A stretch of DNA of 64,000 nucleotides from Symsagittifera roscoffensis (GCF_963678635.1 NC_087065.1:8515209-8579208); one strand, 5' to 3'; shown: positions 34,501 to 49,500, counted from the stretch's first letter. Notes: a model not told the origin generated them from the letters alone. Made by a program: numbers and translations.

Positions 34501-37500
34501 AACTCCCTCAAATAAGCCTCGCTGATTTCCGTCAGCTGTGCTTCATCCAACGAAGTGAGCAGCTGTTCTGATTGTGGAATATTTTTCAGGTAGCGAGAGG
34601 AAATTTTGAGTACTTTGGACACCTGTTCTGTGCTCAGGTTTCTGTGAGAGGAGAACCAAGCCTGAGATCCAGTTCCAGTGCACACAATAAGACCTTTAAT
34701 CCGAATAGAAATAGTCTTCATACATCGAAATTATACCATAACTAGAAAAAATCATATTTTTTAATGGAATCATTACTAGTATGGAACGACATGCAAGAAC
34801 TCCATAAATTAAAAAATGCTTTAAAATACAATAAAATTAAATTAAAACTTAAAAACTTTTGCACAACCTGAACCTTGAAAAAACAGTGCGGAAACCTATG
34901 AAAATATTTCTTGGAACAAATTTCAGTTTATATGACGATAATTGTCTGCATAATTGATTGCTGTGTCTTAAAAATTATATTAGTTTCATATCGTTAATAC
35001 TTCATTTTAATTCCCCAATTTTTTTATGGACAAAATGTTTTTTTAATGAAAAAAAAATTGCCACGAAACCTTTTTTTAAACTAAATTATAGTAAAGGGCC
35101 TCCAGATGGGTTATGAAAGGACTTAACTTTTTTTAGAAAAGCTTTCTAAAAAACTAAGAATATAAATTCTGATTATAGTGTACCTCGAAAAACTAATCTT
35201 TCGACTGCAACACGGATAACTTAGCCACCAAATTCTCTGTCGCTACCAAACTGCGAACTTGAACTTTACCTGATGACTTGTGTTTGTTGATTGGTTCCTG
35301 GTTGACTTGCATCTCGAAGTAGGAAGTACCCGAAGCCACGTACTCCCCAATGTAGACTTCATTGAGTGCCCTGATTGGCAGGGTAGTCCTATTCGATCTC
35401 TTGTGATCTTAAGCCACAAACAAGAATAGACATAATTTTGATTCCTTCAATTTATTCACACTGATTTTGAAATTTATCAGCAAATTTAGAAAAAACCCTA
35501 GATTGGTAAAATTCAAAAACCCTAGATTGGTAAAAACCATATTTCGAAAGGATCCAATTTGGTGTTATTTGACTGCATCTGTTCTTGGTCGAATAACCTT
35601 TAAGAATTAAAAAAAAACATCAACGCCCACCCTTGACTTTTAAACTGGCGCAAAAAATCAACTTTCGATCGCAACTCTTTGAAAAGGTTATTTTATTTGA
35701 AAATTGAAGGCTTCATGCCTTTGATAGAAGATTAGCTCCTTGTTCGATTAAGGGAGGGTTCACAAAAAATTATAGCTGATGTGTGAATAATTTTCATCTA
35801 TTCCTGTAGTGGCATGTTGTGATGATGGGTGGGTGTGGTTTTGGGCAACAGAATAGGCAGATGAGATGATGAGGCTGCTGTTTCTGAGGTCACTGAGGTG
35901 GTCGTAGAATTTCATCTGCTCATCAGAGAGCGAGATGGCAGAAGGCATGCTCCCGTTGCTGTCTATCGTCAGCCTGAAACAGATATAGAACACCTAATTA
36001 CAGAAAAAAACTTATGTGTAGCACCCATACATTAGGGTCAGCATCGAGAGGGCGAATGCCTGTGGCTGATCCTAAGCAGAGTTGCTAGTTTCATTGAACC
36101 TATTTTTACTGTAGCTTAAATTGCTTGTGATTCTGATGGAATTCAATTTATTTACATGGTTTCTATACAACCATCATCTTCATCATCACCATGTCTGTTT
36201 AACGCAATCCTCGCGCATTCGATTATCGTACTTTATATCTGTTTCCTCCGGCTGTGTTTATTTATCCTGATTGTCAATCCCTATTAAAAAATTGAAATTA
36301 GGGGCCCAGCTAAAGCTGGAGGTATCTGTTTGATAATTTTTTTGACTTTTCTATACTGATGCAGGATGAAATCGATAATTTCGAAAAATGGGCTCTACCA
36401 AAACCTGTTGTTTCGGTAAAAAAATAAGAGTGAAATTTTTTTTAAATTAGAAATTTCCTAAAAACCTAACATTTCTGTACAAAAAATTAAGACGTAGTCG
36501 CTTATGCAATGAGGCTTCCCACAACCTGTTACCTCGATTAAACCCTTGATATCAGATTCAGCTTGGTAATTTTCGAGAAATCAAAAAGTTTCAAGAAACG
36601 CACAAGAAATCAACACGTTGATTTTTCTGGGGCCAAAACTTTGTTAGAAAATGTGAACGTCGCTGTTTATTCAGGGGATTTTGTTATTTATATTGAACGA
36701 AAAATCTCTGATTGGGAGGTAGTTTTCGAGAAAATTTATGAAGTTTCAAAAACGGCAAAAAAAATTACAAATATGACTTTTCCGAGGACGATAACTTTTT
36801 CGGTTAAAATAATTGGGCGTAGCCACTAATTTAAGGAGCTTCCCAAAAACCGTTCTCTCCATTGAAATCAAAGCTTTAGAATTGCGATGGAAGTTTTCGA
36901 GAAGAATCAAAAAATTTCAAGAACGGTCAAAAAATCTAATATTTGACTTTTCCGAAGATCCTAAATTTATAAGTAATTTTTTTTGGGCAAAGCCATTTAC
37001 GCAGAAAGCTTTGCATACCAAATTATTTATTGAAAATGAAATCTCAGATTTGGGAGGATAGTTTTCGAGAAAGGTCAAAGTTTTAACAAACGAAGAAAAA
37101 ATTGGAAAAATGACATTTCCGAGGACGATATAACTTTTTATGCAAAAAGATGGGGAACCAGCCGCTACTGCAGGAAAGCTTCCCATAACTCGTTCTCTCG
37201 CATCAAAAAAAAATCACCCTTGGAAGGTTGGGTAGTTTTCAAGAAAAACAAAAAGTTTGCAAAACGGTCAAAAAATCAAAAAATCAAAAAATCAAAAAAA
37301 ATTTGAACAAACGCTCAAAAAATCGACTTTACCGAGTGCCATAACTTTTCGTGTAAATCAACTTGGATGTAGCCACTATTCAGAAGAGATTCCCACAATT
37401 CTTTCTCTCTTTTGCGCTTTAAATCTTAGACTTTTATAAATCAAAATGGTTCAAAGTTCGATAGACCTGCACGGGTAGCAAATTGCGATTACCGGATCTG

Positions 37501-40500
37501 AAACTTAATCACCGTTCGATGATCAACTAAGACTTCACTGGATTACTTAATAATTATGACTTTGAAGCCAAGATTATTTGCACCAAGACAAATGGCGGTA
37601 TGGAAATTTGCCTTATACTTATTTGAAATACATGAAAACTGTCCTATCCCATTTGCCCCAAAATTATCCCATCTAGTGGATTCTTTGCAGTTCAAATCGA
37701 GTACTATTTAAGACCAGCAAGTGCTTGGCAATCGTAGAATACGCTCATTTTGAAAAAAGACTAAAAAAGGATTGTGAGTCCAAACTGTCATCTAAATCAT
37801 AACTTTGCCAAATGACGACAAAAAACTACAACGAACGGTACTGAAACAAATTAACTTTGTAACACAGAGGCGAAACGGAGCCCAAAACCTTAGTTTTTTC
37901 TCTACTAAAACACTTAAGAAGCGTGAAAATGCTTATAATGGAATTTTCTTAAGTACAAAACATTTCTCATACAAAAAACTAGGTAGTCGCTGATTCTGCA
38001 AGACAAATTCTCGCAAACTGTTCTTTCAATATTTTCAAAAAAAAACGGTGAAAAGTTCAAAAAGGGACTTTCCGAAACCCAAAAAAATGTTCTGCAAAAA
38101 GGCAATCGTGGCCGTAAAGTACAGATGATTCCAAAAAGCGAGGTTCTCAAATGAACAATTAACCTGAGAATTGATACGGTAGTTTTCAAGTAAAGTAAAA
38201 AAGTTTCCATAACACGGTCGTATTTAAAAAATTTGTGTTTTTTGAAAGTCATAAATTTTGTCGGTAAGAAAAGGGAAGTAGCCAGTTAAAGGTAAATTTT
38301 CAACAAGATAATCTATGATATCAGATTTGGCAGGATATGCGTCAAAAAAAACGTTCATTAAATAAAAAATTTGACAATTCTAAGACTCACCCAGTAAAAA
38401 ACTGGGCACAACCGCTTATACAGAGGAGATGTAAGCACCTTTTAATTTCGATTGAGCCTAAAAATCACATTTGGTATGGTAGTTCTCCACAAAAGTCAAA
38501 AAGTTTCACAAAAGTGTCAAAAATATCAAAATTTTGTCTTTTCCGAGGGCAATAACTTTTTAGTAAAAAGTTCGGGCGTACTCGCGTACGCAAGGAAGTT
38601 TTCCACAAACCGTTCTTTAGAGTTCAAAAAACTTTTAAAAAAAAAGGTGAAAAAATCATAAAATTTGGCTTTTACGAGGATGATAACTTTTTGTGTTAAA
38701 AAAATTGTGACTCGTCGATAAAGCAGGGGAGCTTCTACCCACCCGTTACCTCTATTGAACCCACAATCTCTGATTTGCGAAATTAGATTTCGAGAAAAGT
38801 CAACAAGATTCAAAATACGGTACAAAACAATGGACTGTTCCGAGGGTCATAATTTTATATGTATCAAAACTTCTGGAGCAGCCGCCCACTCAAGAGAGCT
38901 TTCCAACACCCGGTCTAGTCATTGAAAGCAACATTTTGGATTTGAGAGGGTAGTTTTTGAGAAAACGAAAAAATCAAAAAATATGTGCCAAATACTCCCC
39001 CAATAGTTTTTCGCCGGCTGTAACTAGTGAGGTACGGTAAAGAAAAGACTAAGAATTTGCAGGCACACTGAGGATTGGGCGGTCTTTACATTCGTACCAC
39101 TTTTTTAAAACACGTTAAAGTCATTTTTGAAAAAAAAAGCAAATTTTTTGAAAGTGAAAAATTTTTCCAAAGCGTCTCAAAAAATAATGAAGAAAATTAA
39201 AAAAACCCGAACCCATATATTTTCATTATGCCGGTTTTTATACAAAGAGGAAAAAATTAATAGTAGGAATGGCAAAAAAAAAAAATCTTTTTCAAAGCAA
39301 GATTTATGCCATGTACGAACAAATATAAGAAACGAAAAATGAAACCTGATTCTGTTCCTGAAGAGCCATTTGAATTTGCCCTGCATTAATTGTTTGAACC
39401 CATCTGCACAGCTGTCCGTGAATTTACTCGGCAGACACAGAATTCCCAAAGACTTGTTCTTGTCACTGTTCACCCCAATCAACGCCTACACACAGGGTCA
39501 CAATCTTCGACAACAATGGACAATTTTTTATGTCTTGAGGAATGTAGATGAAAAATAAACAAGCATATTCGCATTAAGGCCATCAAATGATGCCCGAAAG
39601 AACACGTTAGTGCTTCTGTCCCTTGAAACCTTAAAATTGTCAGTTAAAACCTTAAAAGAAATTTTTCAACCAATGATAGAAGAATGATGTCAAGGTGGGT
39701 AGTAATGGTAGCAGATTTAGGTAGTGCCACGCTCCCTCAAACTTTCGACAACTTCTCCAACCAAAGGGTTCTTCTTTGGTTTTATTTTATGGTGTCCATA
39801 GTTCGTTGACCAGTCATCAAAATACACTAAAAATCAATGGTAAACACTTCGAACAAGACGTATTTTTTAGTAATAATTTAATGATTTTGATTCTGCAAAT
39901 CACAGAGAAATTATCAAAGACTGCTAAGACTGTATACCGACAGTCAGTTCCCATTAATTCCCACATTCCAAATTGATTTATTTTTGCTGAGAGTAGATCT
40001 TTTTCGCGACTCAAGGTCATGTCGATACTTTTTCATGTAGAATTTTCTTATGGTAGCCTTTTTTGAAACCGAAATGTTGAGAGAGTGGTAGAATTGAGCG
40101 GGTAACGAAATATCGATGAGCGGAGATTAAATTTAATCGCCATTCGATGATAAACCAAAACGTCACTGAAGTACTTCATAAAAATGACTTTGATGCCAGG
40201 ATTATTTGCCCCAGGACAAACTGCAATTTGCCCTATAATAATTTTCCCTACATGACAAACTGTCCTATCACCAGTTGCCCCAAAATTATCACTTCTAGTC
40301 GATTATTTGAAGTTCAAATCGATTTAAGACCAGGTAGTCCTCGTTTTGAAGCGACTGAATGAAAATGATTCAAACTGAGCCTAAACTGTTATCTGAACCA
40401 AAACTTTGCCACATGTTGACAATAATCTACAACGAGCGCTACTGAAACCGACTAATCTACAATAAGCGCTACTGAAACCGACGTTTTGAAGCGACTAAAT

Positions 40501-43500
40501 GAAAATGATTCAAACTGAGCCTAAACTGTTATCTGAACCATAACTTTGCCACATGTTGAAAATAATCTACAACGAGCGCTACTGAAACCGACTAATCTAC
40601 AACAAGCGCTACTGAAACCGACGTTTTGAAGCGACTAAATGAAAATGATTCAAACTGAGCCTAAACTGTTATCTGAAGCATAACTTTGCCACATGTTGAA
40701 AATAATCAACAACGAGCGCTACTGAAACCGACTAATCTACAACAAGCGCTACTGAAACCGACGTTTTGAAGCGACTAAATGAAAATGATTCAAACTGAGC
40801 CTAATCTCTTATCTGAACCAAAACTTTGCCACATGTTGACAATAATCTACAACGAGCGCTACTGAAACCGACTAATCTACAACAAGCGCTACTAAAACCG
40901 ACGTTTTGAAGCGACTAAATGAAAATGATTCAAACTGAGCTTAAACTGTTATCTGAACCATTACTTTGCCACATGTTGAAAATAATCTACAACGAGCGCT
41001 ACTGAAACCGACTAATCTACAACGAGCGCTACTGAAACGACGTTTTGAAGCGACTAAATGAAAATGATTCAAACTGAGCCTAAACTGTTATCTGAACCAT
41101 AACTTTGCCACATGTTGAAAATAATCAACAACGAGCGCTACTGAAACCGACTAATCTACAACAAGCGCTACTGAAACCGACGTTTTGAAGCGACTAAATG
41201 AAAATGATTCAAACTGAGCCTAAACTGTTATCTGAACCATAACTTTGCCACATGTTGAAAATAATCTACAACGAGCGCTACTGAAACCGACTAATCTACA
41301 ACAAGCGCTACTGAAACCGACGTTTTGAAGCGACTAAATGAAAATGATTCAAACTGAGCCTAAACTGTTATCTGAACCATAACTTTGCCACATGTTGAAA
41401 ATAATCTACAACGAGCGCTACTGAAACCGACTAATCTACAACAAGCGCTACTGAAACCGACGTTTTGAAGCGACTAAATGAAAATGATTCAAACTGAGCT
41501 TAAACTGTTATCTGAACCATAACTTTGCCACATGTTGAAAATAATCTACAACGAGCGCTACTGAAACCGACTAATCTACAACGAGCGCTACTGAAACCGA
41601 CGTTTTGAAGCGACTAAATGAAAATGATTCAAACTGAGCCTAAACTGTTATCTGAACCATAACTTTGCCTCATGTTGAAAATAATCTACAACGAGCGCTA
41701 CTGAAACCGACTAATCTACAACAAGCGCTACTGAAACCGACGTTTTGAAGCGACTAAATGAAAATGATTCAAACTGAGCTTAAACTGTTATCTGAACCAT
41801 AATTTTGCCACATGTTGAATATAATCTACAACGAGCGCTACTGAAACCGACTAATCTACAACGAGCGCTACTGAAACCGACGTTTTGAAGCGACTAAATG
41901 AAAATGATTCAAACTGAGCCTAAACTGTTATCTGAACCATAACTTTGCCACATGTTGAAAATAATCTACAACGAGCGCTACTGAAACCCACTAATCTACA
42001 ACAAGCGCTACTGAAACCGACGTTTTGAAGCGACTAAATGAAAATGATTCAAACTGAGCCTAAACTGTTATCTGAACCATAACTTTGCCACATGTTGAAA
42101 ATAATCTACAACGAGCGCTACTGAAACCGACTCATCTACAACAAGCGCTACTGAAACCGACATTTTGAAGCGACTAAATGAAAATGATTCAAACTGAGCT
42201 TAAACTGTTATCTGAACCAAAACTTTGCCACATGTTGACAATAATCTTCAACGAGCGCTACTGAAACCGACTAATCTACAACAAGCGCTACTGAAACCGA
42301 CGTTTTGAAGCGACTAAATGAAAATGATTCAAACTGAGCCTAAACTGTTATCTGAACCATAACTTTGCCACATGTTGAAAATAATCTACAACGAGCGCTA
42401 CTGAAACCGACTAATCTACAACAAGCGCTACTGAAACCGACGTTTTGAAGCGACTAAATGAAAAGGATTCAAACTGAGCCTAAACTGTTATCTGAACCAT
42501 AACTTTGCCACATGTTGAAAATAATCTACAACGAGCGCTACTGAAACCGACTAATCTACAACAAGCGCTACTGAAACCGACGTTTTGAAGCGACTAAATG
42601 AAAATGATTCAAACTGAGCCTAAACTGTTATCTGAACCATAACTTTGCCACATGTTGAAAATAATCTAAAACGAGCGCTACTGAAACCGACTAATCTACA
42701 ACGAGCGCTACTGAAACCGACGTTTTGAAGCAACTAAATGAAAATGATTCAAACTGAGCCTAAACTGTTATCTGAACCATAACTTTGCCACATGTTGAAA
42801 ATAATCTACAACGAGTGCTACTGAAACCGACTAATCTACAACAAGCGCTACTGAAACCGACGTTTTGAAGCGACTAAATGAAAATGATTCAAACTGAGCC
42901 TAAACTGTTATCTGAACCATAACTTTGCCACATGTTGAAAATAATCTACAACGAGCGCTACTGAAACCGACGTTTTGAAGCAACTAAATGAAAATGATTC
43001 AAACTGAGCCTAAACTGTTATCTGAACCATAACTTTGCCACATGTTGAAAATAATCTACAACGAGTGCTACTGAAACCGACTAATCTACAACAAGCGCTA
43101 CTGAAACCGACGTTTTGAAGCGACTAAATGAAAATGATTCAAACTGAGCCTAAACTGTTATCTGAACCATAACTTTGCCACATGTTGAAAATAATCTACA
43201 ACGAGCGCTACTGAAACCGACGTTTTGAAGCAACTAAATGAAAATGATTCAAACTGAGCCTAAACTGTTATCTGAACCATAACTTTGCCACATGTTGAAA
43301 ATAATCTTCAACGAGCGCTACTGAAACCGACTAATCTACAACAAGCGCTACTGAAACCGACGTTTTAAAGCGACTAAATGAAAATGATTCAAACTGAGCC
43401 TAAACTGTTATCTGAACCATAACTTTGCCACATGTTGAAAATAATCTACAACGAGCGCTACTGAAACCGACTAATCTACAACAAGCGCTACTGAAACCGA

Positions 43501-46500
43501 CGTTTTGAAGCGACTAAATGAAAAGGATTCAAACTGAGCCTAAACTGTTATCTGAACCATAACTTTGCCACATGTTGAAAATAATCTACAACGAGCGCTA
43601 CTGAAACCGACTAATCTACAACAAGCGCTACTGAAACCGACGTTTTGAAGCGACTAAATGAAAATGATTCAAACTGAGCCTAAACTGTTATCTGAACCAT
43701 AACTTTGCCACATGTTGAAAATAATCTACAACGAGCGCTACTGAAACCGACTAATCTACAACGAGCGCTACTGAAACCGACGTTTTGAAGCAACTAAATG
43801 AAAATGATTCAAACTGAGCCTAAACTGTTATCTGAACCATAACTTTGCCACATGTTGAAAATAATCTACAACGAGTGCTACTGAAACCGACTAGTCTACA
43901 ACAAGCGCTACTGAAACCGACGTTTTGAAGCGACTAAATGAAAATGATTCAAACTGAGCCTAAACTGTTATCTGAACCAAAACTTTGCCACATGTTGACA
44001 ATAATCTACAACGAGCGCTACTGAAACCGACTAATCTACAACAAGCGCTACTGAAACCGACGTTTTGAAGCGACTAAATGAAAATGATTCAAACTGAGCC
44101 TAAACTGTTATCTGAACCAAAACTTTGCCACATGTTGACAATAATCTACAACGAGCGCTACTGAAACCAGGGGCGGTTTTAGGGGGGACGTACCCCCCCC
44201 CCTCTTAGGGATTCGACCCCCTACTGACCCAATGGGTCCCACTTGGTATTAATTTTAGATATCCGTTTTTGACCGACGGACCAGGAGCCAATAAATACTA
44301 ATTTTGAGGGGGGAGCGAGCGCATGAAAAACGCGTCAAAACGGTCTAAAGAGTGCTTAAAAATGCGTTTCTTGGCCTGTTATTTCAAAATTTTGGCTGCG
44401 GCGCAGAAATTTTGGTAACAGGGACTTTTTATTGCTTTGGGAGACTTAAAAAAAAGGTCGACAGATTATTGGAAAATTTTTGAAAATCCGCACCATCTCG
44501 AGAAAATCCTAGATCCGCCCCAGACTGAAACAAAACTTTTCAACACAGAGGCGAAACAAAGCCCATTACCTTCGTGAAAATTTTTGAAATATTGGAATTT
44601 TCCCAAGGACATAACATTTCTCTTACAAAAAACTAGAGAGTCGCCGCTTCTGCAGGACAAATTCTCGAAAAAGCTTCTTCAAATTGAGCCTTCCATCTCC
44701 GATTTGAAAGGGTAGTTTTTAGAAAAAATTAAAAACTTTCATACAAAAAACGATCATAAGTTCAGAAATGTAACTTTCCGAAATCCAAGACATTTTTTTG
44801 CAAAAAGCAGGTTGTGACCGTAAACTAGAGAAGATTCCGAAAACCAAATGAACACTCAACCTGAGAATTGTTACGATAGTTTTTGAGCGAAGTCAAAAAG
44901 TTTCAAAAACAATCGAATTTTCGAAACTTCGACTTTTTTGAAAGCCATAACTTTTGCCTATCAGAAATTGGGTGAAGACAATTTTAAAGGTAGAATTTCA
45001 ACAACCTATTGTTTGATTTAAGCCATGATACTAAAATTGGCAGGATAGGTGTCGATAAAATTCCAAAAAACAGTCAACAAATCAAACACTTGACAATTCT
45101 GAGACTCATAGCTTTTCGTGTAAAAAAATTGGGCGTCGCCGCTTATACAGAAGAGATTCACCCAATTTTTCATTTTGACTGAGCCCGAAAACTCAGATTT
45201 GGGAGAGTAGTTCTCCCCAAAATTCAAAAAAAAATGGGCGTACTCGCCTAAGGGAGCTTCCCATATCCCGTTCTTTGGATTGAAACCAAAATCTCAGACA
45301 TGGGAGGGTAATTTTTGAGAAAATTTAGAAAAAACGGTTCCAAAATCATAAAATTCGACATTTCCGAGGGCGCTAACTTTTGCTGGTAGCTACTATTGCA
45401 GAAAGCAGGGGAACTTGTCACTACCCGTTATTTCCACTGAACCCACAATATCTGATTTGCGAGATAAGATTTCGAGAAAAGTCGAAAAGATTCAAAAAAT
45501 GGTCAAAAAGTAAAAAAAAATTGACAATTCCGAGGGCCAAAATTTTGGGTATCAAAACGTTTGGCACAAGGGAACTGTCCAACACCCATTCTAAAAATTG
45601 AAACCAAAATCTCAGATTTGGGCTGCTAGTTTTTGAGAAAACGAGAAAATCAAAAATATGTGTCAAATATTCACCCAAAGACTTTTTTGAAGACTGTAAA
45701 CAGAGGAGTAAGTAAAAATAGACTAAAAGGGTATGCAAACCCACAAGAGAGCAGCTTTTCCCCCATAGATACCCCTTTTTCGAAGATGGGCACCTTAGTT
45801 TTTGATAAAAATGCACAGAGTGAAAAAACTTTCAAAAGCGTCTCACAAAATATTAATTAAATCAAAAACCCAACCCCATGGATTTCCAAAAACACCTATT
45901 TTTATCACATAGAAATCTAGACAAACAAAACACTTGAATTTTTTATTAGCAACGAAACAAAACTAACGAAGAGGAAACAAAGCCGAAGTCCCCCAGGAAA
46001 CTGCAATAAACATGATACCATGATAATTGCTGACAAATTATTTGGCACGTGAAGTGGCAACTGAGCCGACAAAACTTGAGCAGATAAATAAAAGTCAGAC
46101 AGTTCGATTTTCACTGGAACTTTTTTTTGAATTGCAAATATACTAAAAACAAAAAGGTCCAACAGGGATTCGAACCTCGGACCTTAGGATGCAAAGGCGA
46201 CGGCGTTACATCTAGGCCAAGTGGGAAGGGACCTGAAAATTGTTAAGATTCAATAACTAAGCAATTTGAAATTTGGTAAGAAAAGCTGTTTACGGGTAAA
46301 AAGTCTAGTTCCCGATTACAAGACAATTTCTTTCGCAAGTGTGAAGATATAAATTGAGTCATTCTTCAAATTATTTCTGTGCTAACAAAAAAACCATGGA
46401 AACCATGAGTCGATTACGAGTGAAAAATTACGAGTGAAAAAAAAACAAGCGATTTCAATTGTTAAACTATTTTCAGGCAAAAATTTTTTAAAGAGAATTT

Positions 46501-49500
46501 AACAAAAATTCACGGAAATTTCTACAAGATATTGATTCAAGACTATAGGTTTTCATTAGCTTACACAGAGTTTCGCAAATACTAGTGATAACACGACAAA
46601 AACCAGCTCTATAAAATGCAAAGCGAAAAATAGAAATAAGCCTCGAATTAGTAAAAATTCGGCAGCGTCTGAGATTCGAACCTATTACCAAGAGTTTAAG
46701 CATCTCCCATACTACCCACACAGCCACGGAACCTTAATATGTACGGAAGACTTGGCACAAATAAAGCAGAGAGCAGATGCTATGCAATTTCCAATGTACT
46801 GTGAAATTTCCAAATAAGTGAGCACTTTTATTTGCGAGATAGGTTAGAAAAAAAGAAGGTTCGTAACAATACACCAAGCTGATCGCTAGTGTAAATACTG
46901 TCCCAAACAAAAACCCATTTATCTCATGAAATCCATTAAAAGTCGATTGTAATTCCAGTCAACAGATTTTGCAAAAAAAAAGAGTAATTTTTCGTTCTAG
47001 GAACTTCGGCCGTGATAAAGCTAGGTGTTTTAAGTCTACCAAAACTAAACTTGAATAAATAATTGACACTGTGATACGTGCCTTGTCTCGGGAGGTTATC
47101 TTGGAGGCTGCCTGTAGAAAGGTCCCGTCGCCTCCTACTGAAATTATGACTGAGGAGTTGGCTATGAGGTCTTCCGTGTAATCCTCCCGCTGCACTGTCG
47201 TCCCATCAGCTCCCAAATCTCTAGTAAAAATGATACAGCACTAAAATTATAGTTCAAAGAAAATAGTTTTGAATTTTAAAATATATTTGTTTATTGAAAA
47301 ACGCGAAGCATGATTGTTTCGTCATTTTAAAACGAATAGTAAAAAAAAAGATACAGCACTGATTCATTCACATTCGTTTTAAAATGATGAAAGAATCATT
47401 TCAAAACTATTTTCTTTGAACTATAGTTTTAGGCCTGGTGTATGAACAAGTCAAAGTAGAACTCCCTACCATATAAATTAGCCGAAAACGCTCCGCATTT
47501 AGATGATTTTTATGAAACAGATACCACAATATATTATACTTTTAGAACAAATGACATAAGATGAGGTTGATTATTCACTCTTTTCATTTTCATTTCGTTA
47601 ATACTTAGGCGGTTTTTAGAAACATTAAATCTAACATTCAACTAGCAACATCACAAGGTAAAATATACTCGATTTCTCCAAATTTGCGAGCAAGGATTAA
47701 CGAACTTCAATGGATCACAAAAACGATGCAAAAAATGACATAAGTGACAAATGAAAATAGAAAAGTGGCTTACTTGAGAGTTTGTTCCACTTTTTGTAGC
47801 ACCGAATAGTGCTGCTTGTGTTTGTCTATCAGGTTGTCGTAACTGGATCCCTGAAGCTGCAGGAACTGCTTCAACTCACTGCCTCTGATGCCCCACCTCT
47901 TCTGCTCAAACTCCAGTCGAGTGTACTTCGAAACGATCAGAGGCTTCGACAAATCCACTCCACCATCTTTGGATCTGTTAGTAAAAAACGATAGTATTAA
48001 TTAGTAATATACTGGCGTCTTGAACATCATGAAGCATTGAAATAAACAAAAAATTCGTGATGAATCTTGAGGGTTGCAGAAAAAACAGCTGGCAAATTCA
48101 AGAAAATTGCTTCAACTATTCAAACTTTCAAAACTGAGTTAGATCAAACTACTTCAGATTCGCTCGGACGATTTTTCCTTTCATCTATAGCTCAGAAATT
48201 CACAGAAGCTATTTAATGGCAATGAAAAAAACCATACAGAGGCGAAAAATAAAAAAAACACAGACACAAAGAACAGACAAGTCGCAGACACAAACAAAAA
48301 ACTGCAAACAAGAGAGCTATTAAAACGGCGAAAAAGGTGAATGCAAGAAAGTACAGAGAAAATTATTGTAAGAAATTCCTGGAAAAAAACTAGCTTGACA
48401 AAACAAAAACTAAGACGATGGGATTCGAACACGGGTGTCCCTACCGAGAGACTCTTAAGTTTACCAATTAGCCATGGGGATTCGAAAATTGCATACTTTA
48501 TTCTAATTTCACGCATACTTTGTTCTTAGTTTTCAGGAAGAAAAGAAGGCATGTTAATAAATGCAAATCACGTTGTTTAATTATTGCGTAAATTTTGCAC
48601 TAAATTTATCATATTTAGTTGGAACGAAAAGACGAAAATTACATCAATAATTTCAATCAAAACAAATCCCTACGGTGTTGGGGAGGCTCGGCTGGACCTT
48701 CGGTGGAGTTAAATCTAATTATTTGCAGCATAAGAAGTAGAAAGAAAGCATTTAATGAATTTGAATTGTGAAATGAATGTCCAGATTGATTCATACCTCT
48801 AACCACCAGCCGATTTAGGGGAGGAGGGGGGGTTTGGGGCGGACACTCTCATCAGGAATTCGACCCCCTGCCGACTCAAAGGACCCCCTTTGTACTATTT
48901 TGAGATATCCATTTTTGGTGACGTACCCTAAAATTTTTCGAAAGGCGCCAAAATATACTAATTCTGAATAGGGAGCACGCGCCAAAAAAACGCGATTTTT
49001 TGATCAAAAATTTCCAAAAATTGCCTAGAAACGCCTTTTTTGGCCTGTTTTTTCAAGAGCTCTGAAAATCAATTTGGTCGACCTAAAAAAAGGTTTTTAC
49101 AGTACGGCTGCATTAAAGCTTTTGGACACGAAAAAATTGTTGAAAACGTTTCTGAGAGATCTCTGTTGTTGTTAGGGTATTTTAATTGATTTTTTTTACT
49201 CGCAGACACTCCATTCTTATGATCTTTGAAAATATCGAATTATCTGAAGCAAAATATGCTCTGCACATAGAGGCGAAGCGGAGGTTCGCATTGCTTATGA
49301 TGTATCACAAAAAATGGGATGACAAACTGGCAGACAGACACAACATGAGACAAAAGCCACTAGGTTGAAAAATTATTTGAACAAAAAAGAAAACTGCCGA
49401 AACTAGTAAAAACTATTATAGGTGGGTGTCGACGAATGGACTTCAAATGATGAAAACTTAGAGCAGAACTGCCAGCGCTAAAAAGTATTCGAGCAAAATG

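Larger units (their letters stand above)
46140..46890 (-). repeat. Composite repeat with two tRNA-like modules
   Basis: Carries two tRNA-like sequences in the same orientation (46156-46230 and 46661-46733). A related copy at 53800-54330 has both modules closer together. Shared flanks include AAAGTCTAGTTCCCGA, CAGCTCTATAAA and GGTTAGAAAAAAAGAAGGTT. It looks like a dimeric tRNA-derived SINE or similar non-autonomous element. Confidence 0.6.

Noticed and set aside
40341-44167. CRISPR array
   Set aside because: Units are contiguous 140-bp repeats with no unique spacers, in an intron of an animal gene.
46156-46733. Functional tRNA genes
   Set aside because: A and B boxes are present, but the acceptor stems do not pair in any of the copies, and they recur inside a repeat.
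48661-48712. GC-richer patch considered as an extra NADK2 exon
   Set aside because: The candidate exon starts with an in-frame stop, and exons 1 and 2 already join in phase without it.
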